Source: Bacteroidales bacterium
GTDB taxonomy: Bacteria; Bacteroidota; Bacteroidia; Bacteroidales; VadinHA17
Assembly: GCA_012517605.1 (NCBI GenBank)
Contig: JAAYUS010000237.1
Coordinates: forward strand, 1-48,713
DNA length: 48,713 nucleotides
Direction: 5' to 3'
In this document: piece after piece, positions 1-9,863 of the stretch
Position numbering within the stretch: the first letter of the stretch is position 1
Layout of the letters: each line of letters opens with the position of its first letter
Program-made: the position numbers and the translations under genes
Notes under the pieces: generated by a model
The model's input: only the letters and a program-made list of their open reading frames with translations
Databases searched by the model: none
Told to the model about the DNA's origin: nothing

Positions 1-504
1 TACCTGAACGACTTTTATGAAGACATGCAGCGCTGGTCATTCAACCTGCAGATTTATTTTCTGAATTCAAGGTTCTCACAGATAATCGAAATCAGGAAGT
101 CGGAAAAGACCGTCGTCCAGGACCGTACTATTTATGAAGATGCTTATATATTCGCTCCTAACCTGCATTCGATGGGGCTAATGTCGACACGCGACTTCGA
201 CAATTATTCGACACTTTTCAATATGATGAGCAAGTTCATCCAGCCTCCTGATCTGCTGCTTTATCTTAGAGCCTCTGTGCCGACACTTGTCAGCCAGATC
301 CAGAAAAGAGGACGTGAATATGAAAGCTCCATCCGTCTCGATTATCTGAAAAGGCTTAATGAGCGCTATGAAGCATGGATACAATCATACAAGCTTGGTA
401 AAATGCTGATTATTGAAGCTGATCATTATAATTTCCCCAACAACAAGGACCATCTGAGCGAGGTCATCGATAAGATCAACGCTGAATTGCACGGACTTTT
501 CTGA
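1..504 (+). CDS. Deoxynucleoside kinase (dAK/dGK-like), 5' truncated by window start
   Basis: Frame open from base 1 (YLNDFYEDMQRWSFNLQIYFLNSRF...); 'VVQDRTIYEDAYIFA' and 'RGREYESSIRLDYLKRLNERYEAW' are typical of the dNK family. Confidence 0.9.
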   Translation, partial: YLNDFYEDMQRWSFNLQIYFLNSRFSQIIEIRKSEKTVVQDRTIYEDAYIFAPNLHSMGLMSTRDFDNYSTLFNMMSKFIQPPDLLLYLRASVPTLVSQIQKRGREYESSIRLDYLKRLNERYEAWIQSYKLGKMLIIEADHYNFPNNKDHLSEVIDKINAELHGLF

Positions 505-557
505 CATTCCTGAACTTCCCGGCAGGCAATTATTCATTAGTGAATGGAAACCACCGA

Positions 558-3377
558 CTATTCCTTTTTCTCAGCAGGAGTCAAAGTCACCTTAACATAG
601 TGCTCAGTATCCAGATATTTGTCCGCAATCTTCTTTATGTCCTTAACTGTGAAAGAATTAACAAATTCCTTATATTCGTCAAGGGTCATCAGCCTGTCGC
701 CGTTAAGGAACAGGTTCTGAAGGGCCGATAACCAGAAACTGTTCTCCTTGATCCTTGTCTCCCGCTCCCGCATAAAAGTCTCCTTTACCTTGTTAAGATC
801 TTCCACAGCAGGCCCCTCTTTCCTTATCCTGTTCATTTCATCAAGAACTGTCTGCGAAAGCTTTTCAGTGTTGCCGGGATCGCAGCCCCACATTGAGGTT
901 ATCGAAAATTCAGGGGTTGGATATCTCGTCGGACTGCCGGAAAAGCTTACGCCATAAACACCGCCCTGGTCCTCGCGCATCGACTCCCTCAGCTTTATTG
1001 AAAGGATGTTCATCAGCATGGCAAAGCCCTGCCGGTATTTATCCTTCCACCTGAAATCGCCGTTCCATATCATTGCAACCCTGCTCTGCGGTTCTGAGTT
1101 CTTTGGAACATCGGCTATCACCTTTCCTTCAGGAAACCTGGGTTCGACATCTTTCCATTCCTCCTTTCTTCCTTTTGAAGGGAGGCCTCCCAGATAAGTC
1201 TCAAGGAGAGGTAACACAGAGTCAGTATTAAAATTGCCGACCATGAAATATGTGAAATCGCCGGCATCAGAGAACCTGTCCCTGAAAATTGCCATAATGC
1301 GGTCGAGACTGATCTTGTCGATCTGGGCATCAGTCGGAACGGCTATTACCCTTTTTGAAAATGAAGAGACGATCTTTGTAAGAGTATCCTGGAATATTAC
1401 AAGAGGATTTGACCGCATGGGCTTTATCATATTCCTTATACGGGAGACATATGCATTAAAAGCCGTTTCATCCCGCCTGACCGCCGTGAAATACATATAA
1501 TTGAGCTGAAGCAGTGTTTCCAGGTCTTTCGGGGAACAACTTCCGGTTATGCCTTCATGAAGGTTGTTAATATACGGGGTGACTTTTGCAGTGTTCCCCG
1601 ATAATTTCTTCTGCAGGCCAATAAAATCGAAATCCCCAAGTCCGCTCTGGGAAACAATGGCCGGAGCGACAGTAGCCGACATTATATCATCATCAGGATA
1701 AAGGGAGGTGCCACCGGGACTGTAGGATGAGAAAAGTATTTCATCATTCTTGAAATCAGTAGGTTTAAGTATGACCCTTACACCATTGCTCAGTTTAAGG
1801 TCAGTATATCCGAATATTGAGTTTTCTGTACGTTGTACAACCTTCCCCGGATCCGGTATCCTGTCAAGAAGTGGAGCTTCAGAGACATCTTCGCTGTAAG
1901 CGTCGATTTTCATTCCCTTTACCGATTTAATAATATCAAGAACCTGCGACACTGAAGGAACCTTTACTCCTTCCTTCTCCTGGGCGGTGACAAGCACGAC
2001 TATATTATCATCAGAGATAAGATTTTTGCCAAGATTGTTTATTTCTTCCAGTGTGACGCCAGGAAGAAAAGAGCTTACTAATTCAAACTCTTTTTTTATC
2101 CCTGGTATCGGTTCATTCTCAAGATAGTTTCTAAGATATTCATCGGCATATGATGAGGATTCTGTCTTATCTGCTTCTTTGGCCATTGTCTCGTACATAG
2201 CAAGCATGTCCTTTTTCTGCCTTTCAAGTTCGGAGGCAAGGAATCCGAAGCGACGTACCCTCTCATTCTCAGCAAGTATGACCTCAATGCTTTTTTCAAT
2301 CTGGTTTTCCTTTGCACTTGCCATAAGCTGGTATGTTTCAATACTCCGGCCAATGAATGATCCATATCCCGATCCGGCATACATGAAAGGAGCTTCAGGT
2401 TTCTGGGTTATCTCCTGAAAGCGGTTGTTCAGCATTCCCGTATAAAGCGACCTGAGAACCTGATCCCTGTATTCACCGTATGTACCGTTGGCCGACCTGG
2501 GATGCTTGAAAAATATCATGGCAGTATAACCTGTCGCTTCCTTGTCGGTGACCACACTAATCAAGGGTTCACTGTTGCCGGGAACAGCAAATTCCTTCCT
2601 GGTCTTGGGATCAGCTGCTGCCGGAACCCTGTTGAAATATTCCCTGACCTTTTTTTCGGCAACATCCGGATCAATGTCTCCAACCACGGCCACTGCCATA
2701 AGATCAGGCCTGTACCATGTATGGTAAAAGCTTCTCAATGTATCATATGCAAAGCTTTTAATAATATCTATCTTTCCTATCGGAAGTCTTTCAGCATATT
2801 TTGATCCTTTCAGCAAAACAGGGATGTATTTTGACTGCATCCTGTCTTCAGCACCAAGGCCTAGTCTCCATTCCTCAACGATGACACCGCGCTCCTTGTC
2901 TATTTCCTTTTCATCAAGCGTGACCTGGTGGGCCCAGTCTTCAAGTACCTGAAATCCCCTGTTGATCCATTCATCCTTGTCTGAAGGAACTTTGAGCATA
3001 TATATTGTCTCATCAAAACTGGTATAAGCATTCAGCTCGGCGCCGAATTTTACGCCCATCTCCTCAAGCATATCAACCATCCGGTTACTTGGGAAATTTT
3101 TTGTCCCGTTGAAACACATATGTTCCATAAAATGCGCCAGCCCCTGCTGTCCGTCTGTTTCGCACACCGATCCTGCATTTATTGCAAGCCTGAGCTCTAT
3201 ACGCTGTTCAGGCTTTTTGTTCTGCCTGATATAATAGGTCATTCCGTTTTCAAGCCTGCCAATCCGTATGCCGGGATCCGGTGGAATGACATCTCCGGGA
3301 TTAATTGTCTGTGAACATACAATACCGGAGAAAATTCCGGTTAAAGCCAGGATAAGTAACAGTTTAGGATTTTTCAT
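558..3377 (-). CDS. M16 family (insulinase/pitrilysin) metallopeptidase, secreted
   Basis: 939-aa ORF with signal peptide; inverted zinc motif HFMEH (HxxEH) in 'GLAHFMEHMCFNGTKNFP'; duplicated M16 architecture. Confidence 0.95.
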   Translation of the reverse strand: MKNPKLLLILALTGIFSGIVCSQTINPGDVIPPDPGIRIGRLENGMTYYIRQNKKPEQRIELRLAINAGSVCETDGQQGLAHFMEHMCFNGTKNFPSNRMVDMLEEMGVKFGAELNAYTSFDETIYMLKVPSDKDEWINRGFQVLEDWAHQVTLDEKEIDKERGVIVEEWRLGLGAEDRMQSKYIPVLLKGSKYAERLPIGKIDIIKSFAYDTLRSFYHTWYRPDLMAVAVVGDIDPDVAEKKVREYFNRVPAAADPKTRKEFAVPGNSEPLISVVTDKEATGYTAMIFFKHPRSANGTYGEYRDQVLRSLYTGMLNNRFQEITQKPEAPFMYAGSGYGSFIGRSIETYQLMASAKENQIEKSIEVILAENERVRRFGFLASELERQKKDMLAMYETMAKEADKTESSSYADEYLRNYLENEPIPGIKKEFELVSSFLPGVTLEEINNLGKNLISDDNIVVLVTAQEKEGVKVPSVSQVLDIIKSVKGMKIDAYSEDVSEAPLLDRIPDPGKVVQRTENSIFGYTDLKLSNGVRVILKPTDFKNDEILFSSYSPGGTSLYPDDDIMSATVAPAIVSQSGLGDFDFIGLQKKLSGNTAKVTPYINNLHEGITGSCSPKDLETLLQLNYMYFTAVRRDETAFNAYVSRIRNMIKPMRSNPLVIFQDTLTKIVSSFSKRVIAVPTDAQIDKISLDRIMAIFRDRFSDAGDFTYFMVGNFNTDSVLPLLETYLGGLPSKGRKEEWKDVEPRFPEGKVIADVPKNSEPQSRVAMIWNGDFRWKDKYRQGFAMLMNILSIKLRESMREDQGGVYGVSFSGSPTRYPTPEFSITSMWGCDPGNTEKLSQTVLDEMNRIRKEGPAVEDLNKVKETFMRERETRIKENSFWLSALQNLFLNGDRLMTLDEYKEFVNSFTVKDIKKIADKYLDTEHYVKVTLTPAEKKE

Positions 3378-3625
3378 TGCAGGAATTATGGATTTGACTT
3401 GGCATTCAGTATGACCATAAAAAGTAAAAGTATGAAATAAAGGTTAAGAAACAAAAGTAAGTACACTTCATTTGACTGTATGTCGCTTTTTACAGGGCAT
3501 CGCGAAAGACAGTATTATTTCCTTTTAATCCCTGAATTGAATTTTTACACTTTTTCTGGGATCAGACATTGATCGTGATTCAATAAAATATTACCTTGGC
3601 ACTTATATCATAAAAATTCACAGTC

Positions 3626-4933
3626 ATGAACTCTACGCGAAGAAACTTTATAAAGACAGCATCCGTACTTGCAGCAGGAACACTACTGCCGGCTGATTTA
3701 ATATCAGGAACAGGTAAGGCAGTTCCGCCCAGCGACAGAATAAATATCGGCCTGATAGGCGTAAGAAGCCAGGGATTCAGCGACCTGTCATCATTTCTTA
3801 AGAACAAGGAGGTTCAATGTGTGGCAATGAGCGATATTGACAGCAACCTTCTTGAAAGCAGGACAGCTGATATCGTGAAGCTTGGCTATGAGAAACCAAA
3901 ACTTTATGGCGATTACAGAAAAATGCTTGAGAACAAGGATATCGATGTTGTTATTATTGGGACACCCGATCACTGGCATTGTCTTCAGTTTGTTGACTCG
4001 CTCGAAGCCGGAAAGCATATTTATGTTGAAAAACCTATCGGTAACTCTATCGCCGAGATAAACATAATGAACAATGCTGCCAGGAAGCATGGCAAAATCG
4101 TTCAGGTGGGCCAGTGGCAAAGAAGTCAGCCTCATTTTGTAGATGCAATTAATTATCTTAAATCCGGAAAGCTCGGGCGCATCCGTACCTGCAAGGCATG
4201 GTCGTATGTTGACTGGAAAGGCGCTGTTCCGAAAGTTCCGGATGCACCAGTTCCGGCAGGAGTAAATTATGACATGTGGCTCGGTCCGGCTCCCAAAAGG
4301 CCATTCAACATGAACAGGTTCCATTTTACATGGAGATGGTACTGGGAATATGGTAACGGTCTGATGACAGACTGGGGCGTTCATCTTATAGACTACATCC
4401 TTTACGGAATGGGAAAATCAATACCTGCTTCGGTGATGGCAATCGGCGGCAAATATGCTTTCCCCGATGATGACATGGTGACTCCCGACACAATGACGGC
4501 TGTTTATGATTTCAATGATTTTACAATGATATGGGAACATACAATCGGCATCGGACTCGGGAACTGGAAAAGACCCCACGGCATGTCGTATATTGGGGAG
4601 AACGGAACTCTTGTCCTCGACCGCAACGGATGGGAAGTATTCCCAGAAAAACAAAAGATCGAGGCGGTTCCCGTTCAGAAGAATGTAGGTAACGGGCAGG
4701 ACCTCCATGCAAGAAATTTCCTGGATTGTCTCGAAAACAATACACCTGATAAGCTGAATGCAGGGATTGAGGTCGGAAGAAGAGTGGCTCTCGTTGCACA
4801 GATGGGTAATGTTGCCTATCGCACCGGTGAAAAGGTATCCTGGGATGATGCAAAACAGCAATTCAAGACCGAAACTGCCAATAAGCTCATAACCCCTGTC
4901 TATAATAACGGATATAAATTACCAGGTTATTGA
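3626..4933 (+). CDS. Gfo/Idh/MocA family oxidoreductase with Tat-like signal
   Basis: N-terminal 'STRRNFIKTASVLAAGTLLPA' (twin Arg), NAD-binding GLIGVRSQG, 'EKPIGNS' motif. Confidence 0.93.
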   Translation: MNSTRRNFIKTASVLAAGTLLPADLISGTGKAVPPSDRINIGLIGVRSQGFSDLSSFLKNKEVQCVAMSDIDSNLLESRTADIVKLGYEKPKLYGDYRKMLENKDIDVVIIGTPDHWHCLQFVDSLEAGKHIYVEKPIGNSIAEINIMNNAARKHGKIVQVGQWQRSQPHFVDAINYLKSGKLGRIRTCKAWSYVDWKGAVPKVPDAPVPAGVNYDMWLGPAPKRPFNMNRFHFTWRWYWEYGNGLMTDWGVHLIDYILYGMGKSIPASVMAIGGKYAFPDDDMVTPDTMTAVYDFNDFTMIWEHTIGIGLGNWKRPHGMSYIGENGTLVLDRNGWEVFPEKQKIEAVPVQKNVGNGQDLHARNFLDCLENNTPDKLNAGIEVGRRVALVAQMGNVAYRTGEKVSWDDAKQQFKTETANKLITPVYNNGYKLPGY

Positions 4934-5013
4934 GTTGTGAGTAGCGAGTAGTGAGTTTGACCAGAACCCAGCACCCGGCACGGGGAATACTTGTAACTTT
5001 TTTTGCGCTTTGG

Positions 5014-6480
5014 TTATTCTCCAACAATTTTTATCAGTTTTCCTGCAGGAACCTGATCGGTCAGCTCGAGGTCGTTGAGCAGAGATAATTCCTTGTACAT
5101 CGAATTGGGAACCCTGTAATATGCAAAGGCATCCGAAAGAGTGCTGTTCCTCTGTACCCTGACAACCTGAACCTTCTTTGGCCTGACATTAATCTTCGAG
5201 GCATCAGTAAGCTGTGCAAATGAGACCATTGAAGAGTTGAACGTATTTGCAAAATTGTTGAAATCGGCTTCTGTTGTAACTCCGTGGAATACATATATCA
5301 GTTTATTGTAGCTGATAAAATATGATAGAATCATATTTGTCTGTGTGGCGCCTGTCGACTGGTCCTGGACAACCTGTTTGCTTTGGGTGAGTATAGCAGG
5401 AAGGCCGTTAACAGTGGTCCTTTTGCTTCCCTGAAGTTCGAGGCCGTATTGTTTTATTGTACTGTCGGCTGCCGATTCAAGCGTTTTTTGCTGTGCAAGT
5501 GTAAAAAGCATCAGCGCCCTTTGATCCTGTGGTGTTATTGTAACCTGTAATGGTGAATTTTCAAGCTTCCAGCCTGCAGGAAATGCAAATCTGAATTTAA
5601 GGTCGGGATGATAAAAAGTATTTCCTTCCACATACCCCTGACGTGGATCTTCGCCGTAAACTATTCCGTTAATAAGCTGGAGATAACTGTCCTGGTTGAC
5701 CTTGAACTCAGAAAGGGCAAGAGTTTTCTGCCACTCTGTGGCCTGTTGGTTTACTGCGTTGTACCTGTCACCCGGATCAGGATGGGTCGATAAGAATGTA
5801 GGAATGCCTCCCTGGCTTTCAGAAAGTGTCATTTTCTGGAGGACCTTGAAAAAATCAGCCATTTTATGAGCATCGTAGCCCATTTTCGATGAATATTCAA
5901 CACCGAGCCTGTCGGCCTCACGTTCATCATCACGGCTGAAGCTGAGGAAAAGAAGCTGCATCCCCTGAAGTGCATACTGGGCATATTGTGCAAACTTTTC
6001 CGAAGCAATCATCCCGCCTATAAGCAACAACTGGGCCAGTTGCTGCTTTGATTGCTGGCTTACCGTATGACGGGCTGCAATATGTCCCATTTCGTGAGCC
6101 AGCACCCCCATCAGCTCAGCTTCATTGTTAAGCTGGGCAAGAATGCCACGCGTAAGATATATATAGCCTCCCGGTACAGCAAAGGCATTGACAACCGGAG
6201 AATCCACCACCCTGACATAATATGTCAGATTAGGGCGGTGCGAAATTTTACCCATCTCCGTTCCGCGGGTCTGAACGAAATTTTGAATATTCTGGTCAGG
6301 ATAAACTCCGAAGGTCATCAGAACCTGGGGATCATAGGAACGTCCGAGCTCAACTTCCTGGGCTTCTGACATGAGCATTATCTGCTTCTTCCCCGTGACC
6401 GGATTGACAGCGCATGAGATAACAAGCAGAAGGGTTGCCGTAAAAATGACAACCACCAGCGGGATATTCAGCCTTTTCAT
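5014..6480 (-). CDS. M48 family metalloprotease lipoprotein with LysM-like C-terminal tail
   Basis: Lipobox 'LLVISCAVNP', HEMGH in 'GVLAHEMGHIAARHT', 'DDEREADRLGVEY'. Confidence 0.93.
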   Translation of the reverse strand: MKRLNIPLVVVIFTATLLLVISCAVNPVTGKKQIMLMSEAQEVELGRSYDPQVLMTFGVYPDQNIQNFVQTRGTEMGKISHRPNLTYYVRVVDSPVVNAFAVPGGYIYLTRGILAQLNNEAELMGVLAHEMGHIAARHTVSQQSKQQLAQLLLIGGMIASEKFAQYAQYALQGMQLLFLSFSRDDEREADRLGVEYSSKMGYDAHKMADFFKVLQKMTLSESQGGIPTFLSTHPDPGDRYNAVNQQATEWQKTLALSEFKVNQDSYLQLINGIVYGEDPRQGYVEGNTFYHPDLKFRFAFPAGWKLENSPLQVTITPQDQRALMLFTLAQQKTLESAADSTIKQYGLELQGSKRTTVNGLPAILTQSKQVVQDQSTGATQTNMILSYFISYNKLIYVFHGVTTEADFNNFANTFNSSMVSFAQLTDASKINVRPKKVQVVRVQRNSTLSDAFAYYRVPNSMYKELSLLNDLELTDQVPAGKLIKIVGE

Positions 6481-6596
6481 GATATTGTTATGTTAATTGA
6501 ATACAACCTGCTTTAGCGCAAATATCTAAATAATCAGATTCATTCAAATATAATAAAAGAAAAGGTCTTTTTAAAGAGAAGACATAATAATATGGA

Positions 6597-7694
6597 TTAT
6601 TGATTTTCCCTGCTTACTGCCACAGCGATCTTTGAATCGGCTGTTCCGTAATACAAAAACCAACGTTCTTTAAAACGGACCAATCCCTCAACAAAACATA
6701 CGTTGTTCACCTCTCCCGTTATTTCATATGGCTTTTCAGGCCTGATGAACAGAGTATCCATTCTGCTTCTGAGTTTATAGGGGTATTCCCTGTCGAACAG
6801 CGCCTGGCCTCCTGAATAGGTAAATCGTGGCAAGGATGGATCGTTGCAGTTTGCAGCATTGCTGCTGTTATATACAAGTAAAATGCCTTCATTGCGCACC
6901 AGGGCGTAAGGGCCCGGTTCCACAAGCCGGCTGTCAAAGTAACCCGGTCGTGGATGAAGAACTGATATCATCTTGCCGCTTTCTATATTTTCTACTGCGT
7001 TCCAGTGAATAAGATCATCAGAATTTGCCATGAAAAGATCGGTGTCGCCAAAATACATCCAGTATTTTCCTCTAATCCTTTCAGCAATGATCCTGTTGCC
7101 TTCAAGCCTGGAAACAATAGCTCCTGATTTTGACCAGAGATCCCTGTATTTTTCAGAATTCAGAACCAGACCCTTTTTCGACCATACCCTGAGATCTTTT
7201 GATGTGGCAAGGCATAACCTTGCCGTTTTGCCGTCGTAAGAGGTATAAGTCAGAATAAATGTGCCATCGTCGCTCTCAACTATCCTGGGATCCTCCACCC
7301 CGCCTTTCCATTCATAAACCTTCATACTGTCATTGTCAGGATAAAAGACAGGCTCCGGTTCCTTCGTGAAATGCAGGCCGTCGTCGCTGACTGCAAGTCC
7401 AAGCCGCGATGTCATCTCATTGTCCTGAGCCCTGTAGATCATCCACACCTTCCCGTCTTTTACCACAGCAGTGGGATTAAGAACATTTCTCTCCTCCCAC
7501 CTGACTTTTTTCCCTGACACAGGGCATGTAAAAAGCTGGTCAGCCGATGGTGACAATATGGGATTTATGCTGTCGGCTTTTTCAAACCCTGTAAAAGCCC
7601 ATTTATAAAAGGTTCCCGCGGGAGTAACTGATTCGGGAGCCCCTGAACAGCCCGATAAAACCAATGCCAGGAGTGTAATGACTTTGTATTTCAT
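6597..7694 (-). CDS. GH130-like five-bladed propeller glycosidase/phosphorylase, lipoprotein
   Basis: Lipobox 'LALVLSGCSG'; 'VLNPTAVVKDGKVWMIYRAQD', 'GGVEDPRIVE', 'NVCFVEGLVRFKERWFLYYGTADSKIAVA'. Confidence 0.8.
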   Translation of the reverse strand: MKYKVITLLALVLSGCSGAPESVTPAGTFYKWAFTGFEKADSINPILSPSADQLFTCPVSGKKVRWEERNVLNPTAVVKDGKVWMIYRAQDNEMTSRLGLAVSDDGLHFTKEPEPVFYPDNDSMKVYEWKGGVEDPRIVESDDGTFILTYTSYDGKTARLCLATSKDLRVWSKKGLVLNSEKYRDLWSKSGAIVSRLEGNRIIAERIRGKYWMYFGDTDLFMANSDDLIHWNAVENIESGKMISVLHPRPGYFDSRLVEPGPYALVRNEGILLVYNSSNAANCNDPSLPRFTYSGGQALFDREYPYKLRSRMDTLFIRPEKPYEITGEVNNVCFVEGLVRFKERWFLYYGTADSKIAVAVSRENQ

Positions 7695-7769
7695 GACAAT
7701 ATAAAATATGCAGGATAATCAAAATGATGTCACTGCAAATTTACACTCCTTTAAGGAATTACAGGTTAT

Positions 7770-8591
7770 TTATCGTGATGAATTCAGCCGCGGGATAAAA
7801 GTATAACCTATCATCACAATAGTTTGTTTGCCGGCTCTTACTCCAACATCAAAGCTTCCGTTTCCGACATACCAGCTTATACCTGCAAGAGCATACGGAG
7901 ATACTGAAGAGGTTTCCGTATCCTCCACTGAATAAGTGGAATATGATATCTCACCACCGATATTTGGGCTTATCCTGAGTTTCTGAATCGGGAAATAGAA
8001 TTTGCTTGATATGCCGACGTTCGATTGAAAGGTCTGACTATCATAATCAATATTGCCAAATATGAACCCTGAAGCAGATGCTGCAAGATCCCATCTGTTC
8101 TTCAACAGGAAAAACCCAAACCTTGTGCTGAATCCCATGTTTATATTATGCTGGGAATCAAACTGTGACTGAAAACCAAAATAAACAAACCACGGATGCT
8201 GTGCAGTTTTTGATTCCGGGATACGGGCAGCCTCTGCTCCTTTATCACCGTCAATCCTCCAGCTTTCAATCAGCATAGCTTTCCCTGTCGTGGCATTAAT
8301 ACCCCAGAGTTCGCGCGACGAACCGTTTTCGACGACAATCAGTGATTGCTGCCACGATCTGACAAGCATGTCCATTACAGTGCTTTTATTCTCCCTTGCA
8401 AGCGAACTGTAACCCGGTGTTGCAGTTAGTTCAAGCTGGCCGTTGACCGCGAGGCGGGCATCTGTGAAATAAATTTTGAACTGGGGCAATACTGAGGATC
8501 TGAACATTTCTATCCCGGTGGTTTTTTCCTGGGCAATAACACCCGAAAATGTTGCAGATATAAAGAATAATATTAAAAGTATCTTTTTCAT
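7770..8591 (-). CDS. Predicted outer-membrane barrel-like secreted protein (operon gene 5)
   Basis: Signal peptide MKKILLILFFISATFSGVIAQ; alternating beta pattern in the C-terminal half; RNSSR end. Confidence 0.75.
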   Translation of the reverse strand: MKKILLILFFISATFSGVIAQEKTTGIEMFRSSVLPQFKIYFTDARLAVNGQLELTATPGYSSLARENKSTVMDMLVRSWQQSLIVVENGSSRELWGINATTGKAMLIESWRIDGDKGAEAARIPESKTAQHPWFVYFGFQSQFDSQHNINMGFSTRFGFFLLKNRWDLAASASGFIFGNIDYDSQTFQSNVGISSKFYFPIQKLRISPNIGGEISYSTYSVEDTETSSVSPYALAGISWYVGNGSFDVGVRAGKQTIVMIGYTFIPRLNSSR

Positions 8592-8596
8592 GTTCC

Positions 8597-9856
8597 TTAT
8601 TTTCTTTTACCGAAATACATGCTTCTTCCTGCTGAAAATCCCACTGTCGTGATCTGAGCCCGTGAGAAAGGCGCCATCCCGTCCCAGAAGATATCCCAGC
8701 TCGACACCTTGTTTTTGCTCTGGAAACTGAAACCGACCGAGATCTTAAAAAAAGCAGCCGAAGTGTTCCCTGTGAAGCTTCCCACAAGTCCGAAACCGCC
8801 AACAAGGACCTTATGCCTCTGATAATATGTCATCCCGACATTATAAGACGTGGTACCCGACATTGAAGAAATGCCAAGGTCGACAGCTGCATTGCCTGAA
8901 CCTGACAGAAAATATCCGAATCGCCCGTTTACATTTGTGTATGAGGGGGATATCATGCCGCCGGCGTATGCCATGAGACGCAGAGCATCCTTTTTGACCG
9001 ATGAACCTGCTATTACCTTTGCGATAGTCACTTTGGCAGGTTGTGATGATTTGGCGCTCAGCGACGAAAGCCTCTTTTCAAGAATTCCCCTTTCTTCATT
9101 TTTAGCAGGGTCTTTCCCCATCAGCTTTATTCCCTTTTCAAGTACCTCAGCGGCCGGTTTGTATAATTCTGCTTTTTCAAGTGCTATACTGTATCCCACA
9201 TAAGGCAGATATACATCCGGAAACGAAGCGTTAATATTGCTGAACAGACAGATGGCCAGCAGATAATTACCCCGGGATGTCAGTTTGTTTGCCCGGCTGA
9301 AGTATTCCGGCGCCTCGTCTGCACTTATCACATACTGTGGTTTTTGTGATTTGTATTTTTCAAGCATCACCGGTGCAACCTCTGAAATCCATGCCGGATC
9401 TTTCCTTCCCGGAAATACCTCATTCAAAGCTTCAGCCACCGCTTCATTGCCCATCAGCGAAAATATCTGCGAGGCATAAAATGACACCTCGGGATATAAA
9501 TACCTTGCCTTCCAGATTACGTCGATTCTGTACAAAGCCGCTTCAAAATTCCCGTTAACAGCAAGCGCGTATGCGTACTCGCTGCTCAGGCCGACATTGG
9601 TCGAATCAGCAGCAACCAGAGGGCTGTAAGCCATCAGAGCCTCAATTGTTTTTCCGCTCAGAAGCAGGCTTCTTGCCTCTTCGATTCCCGGCTGCGATGA
9701 TGTTTCTGATCTACCTTTCGAAGCGCTGCGGGACCTGTCTTTTTTTGACTGGCAGAATCCATTCCCGGTACTTATTGTAATCAGAAGCAAAAATACCAGA
9801 AATCCCCTGAGGGCTCCGCCACGTTTCTCAAAATGCTTATTTATATAATTGAGCAT
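8597..9856 (-). CDS. Secreted TPR-like protein with C-terminal barrel-like region (operon gene 4)
   Basis: Start chosen at MLNYINKHFEKRGG (9856) to avoid overlapping the upstream gene; signal segment FLVFLLLITISTGNGFCQ; helical repeats then beta-rich C-terminus 'YNVGMTYYQRHKVLVGGFGLVG...SAGRSMYFGKRK'. Confidence 0.75.
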   Translation of the reverse strand: MLNYINKHFEKRGGALRGFLVFLLLITISTGNGFCQSKKDRSRSASKGRSETSSQPGIEEARSLLLSGKTIEALMAYSPLVAADSTNVGLSSEYAYALAVNGNFEAALYRIDVIWKARYLYPEVSFYASQIFSLMGNEAVAEALNEVFPGRKDPAWISEVAPVMLEKYKSQKPQYVISADEAPEYFSRANKLTSRGNYLLAICLFSNINASFPDVYLPYVGYSIALEKAELYKPAAEVLEKGIKLMGKDPAKNEERGILEKRLSSLSAKSSQPAKVTIAKVIAGSSVKKDALRLMAYAGGMISPSYTNVNGRFGYFLSGSGNAAVDLGISSMSGTTSYNVGMTYYQRHKVLVGGFGLVGSFTGNTSAAFFKISVGFSFQSKNKVSSWDIFWDGMAPFSRAQITTVGFSAGRSMYFGKRK

Positions 9857-9863
9857 ATGAAAG

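Noticed and set aside
3791-4861. Long antisense ORFs (197, 147 and 110 aa) opposite the Gfo/Idh/MocA gene
   Set aside because: They lie fully inside a strongly supported coding gene and show no recognisable domain or plausible start context
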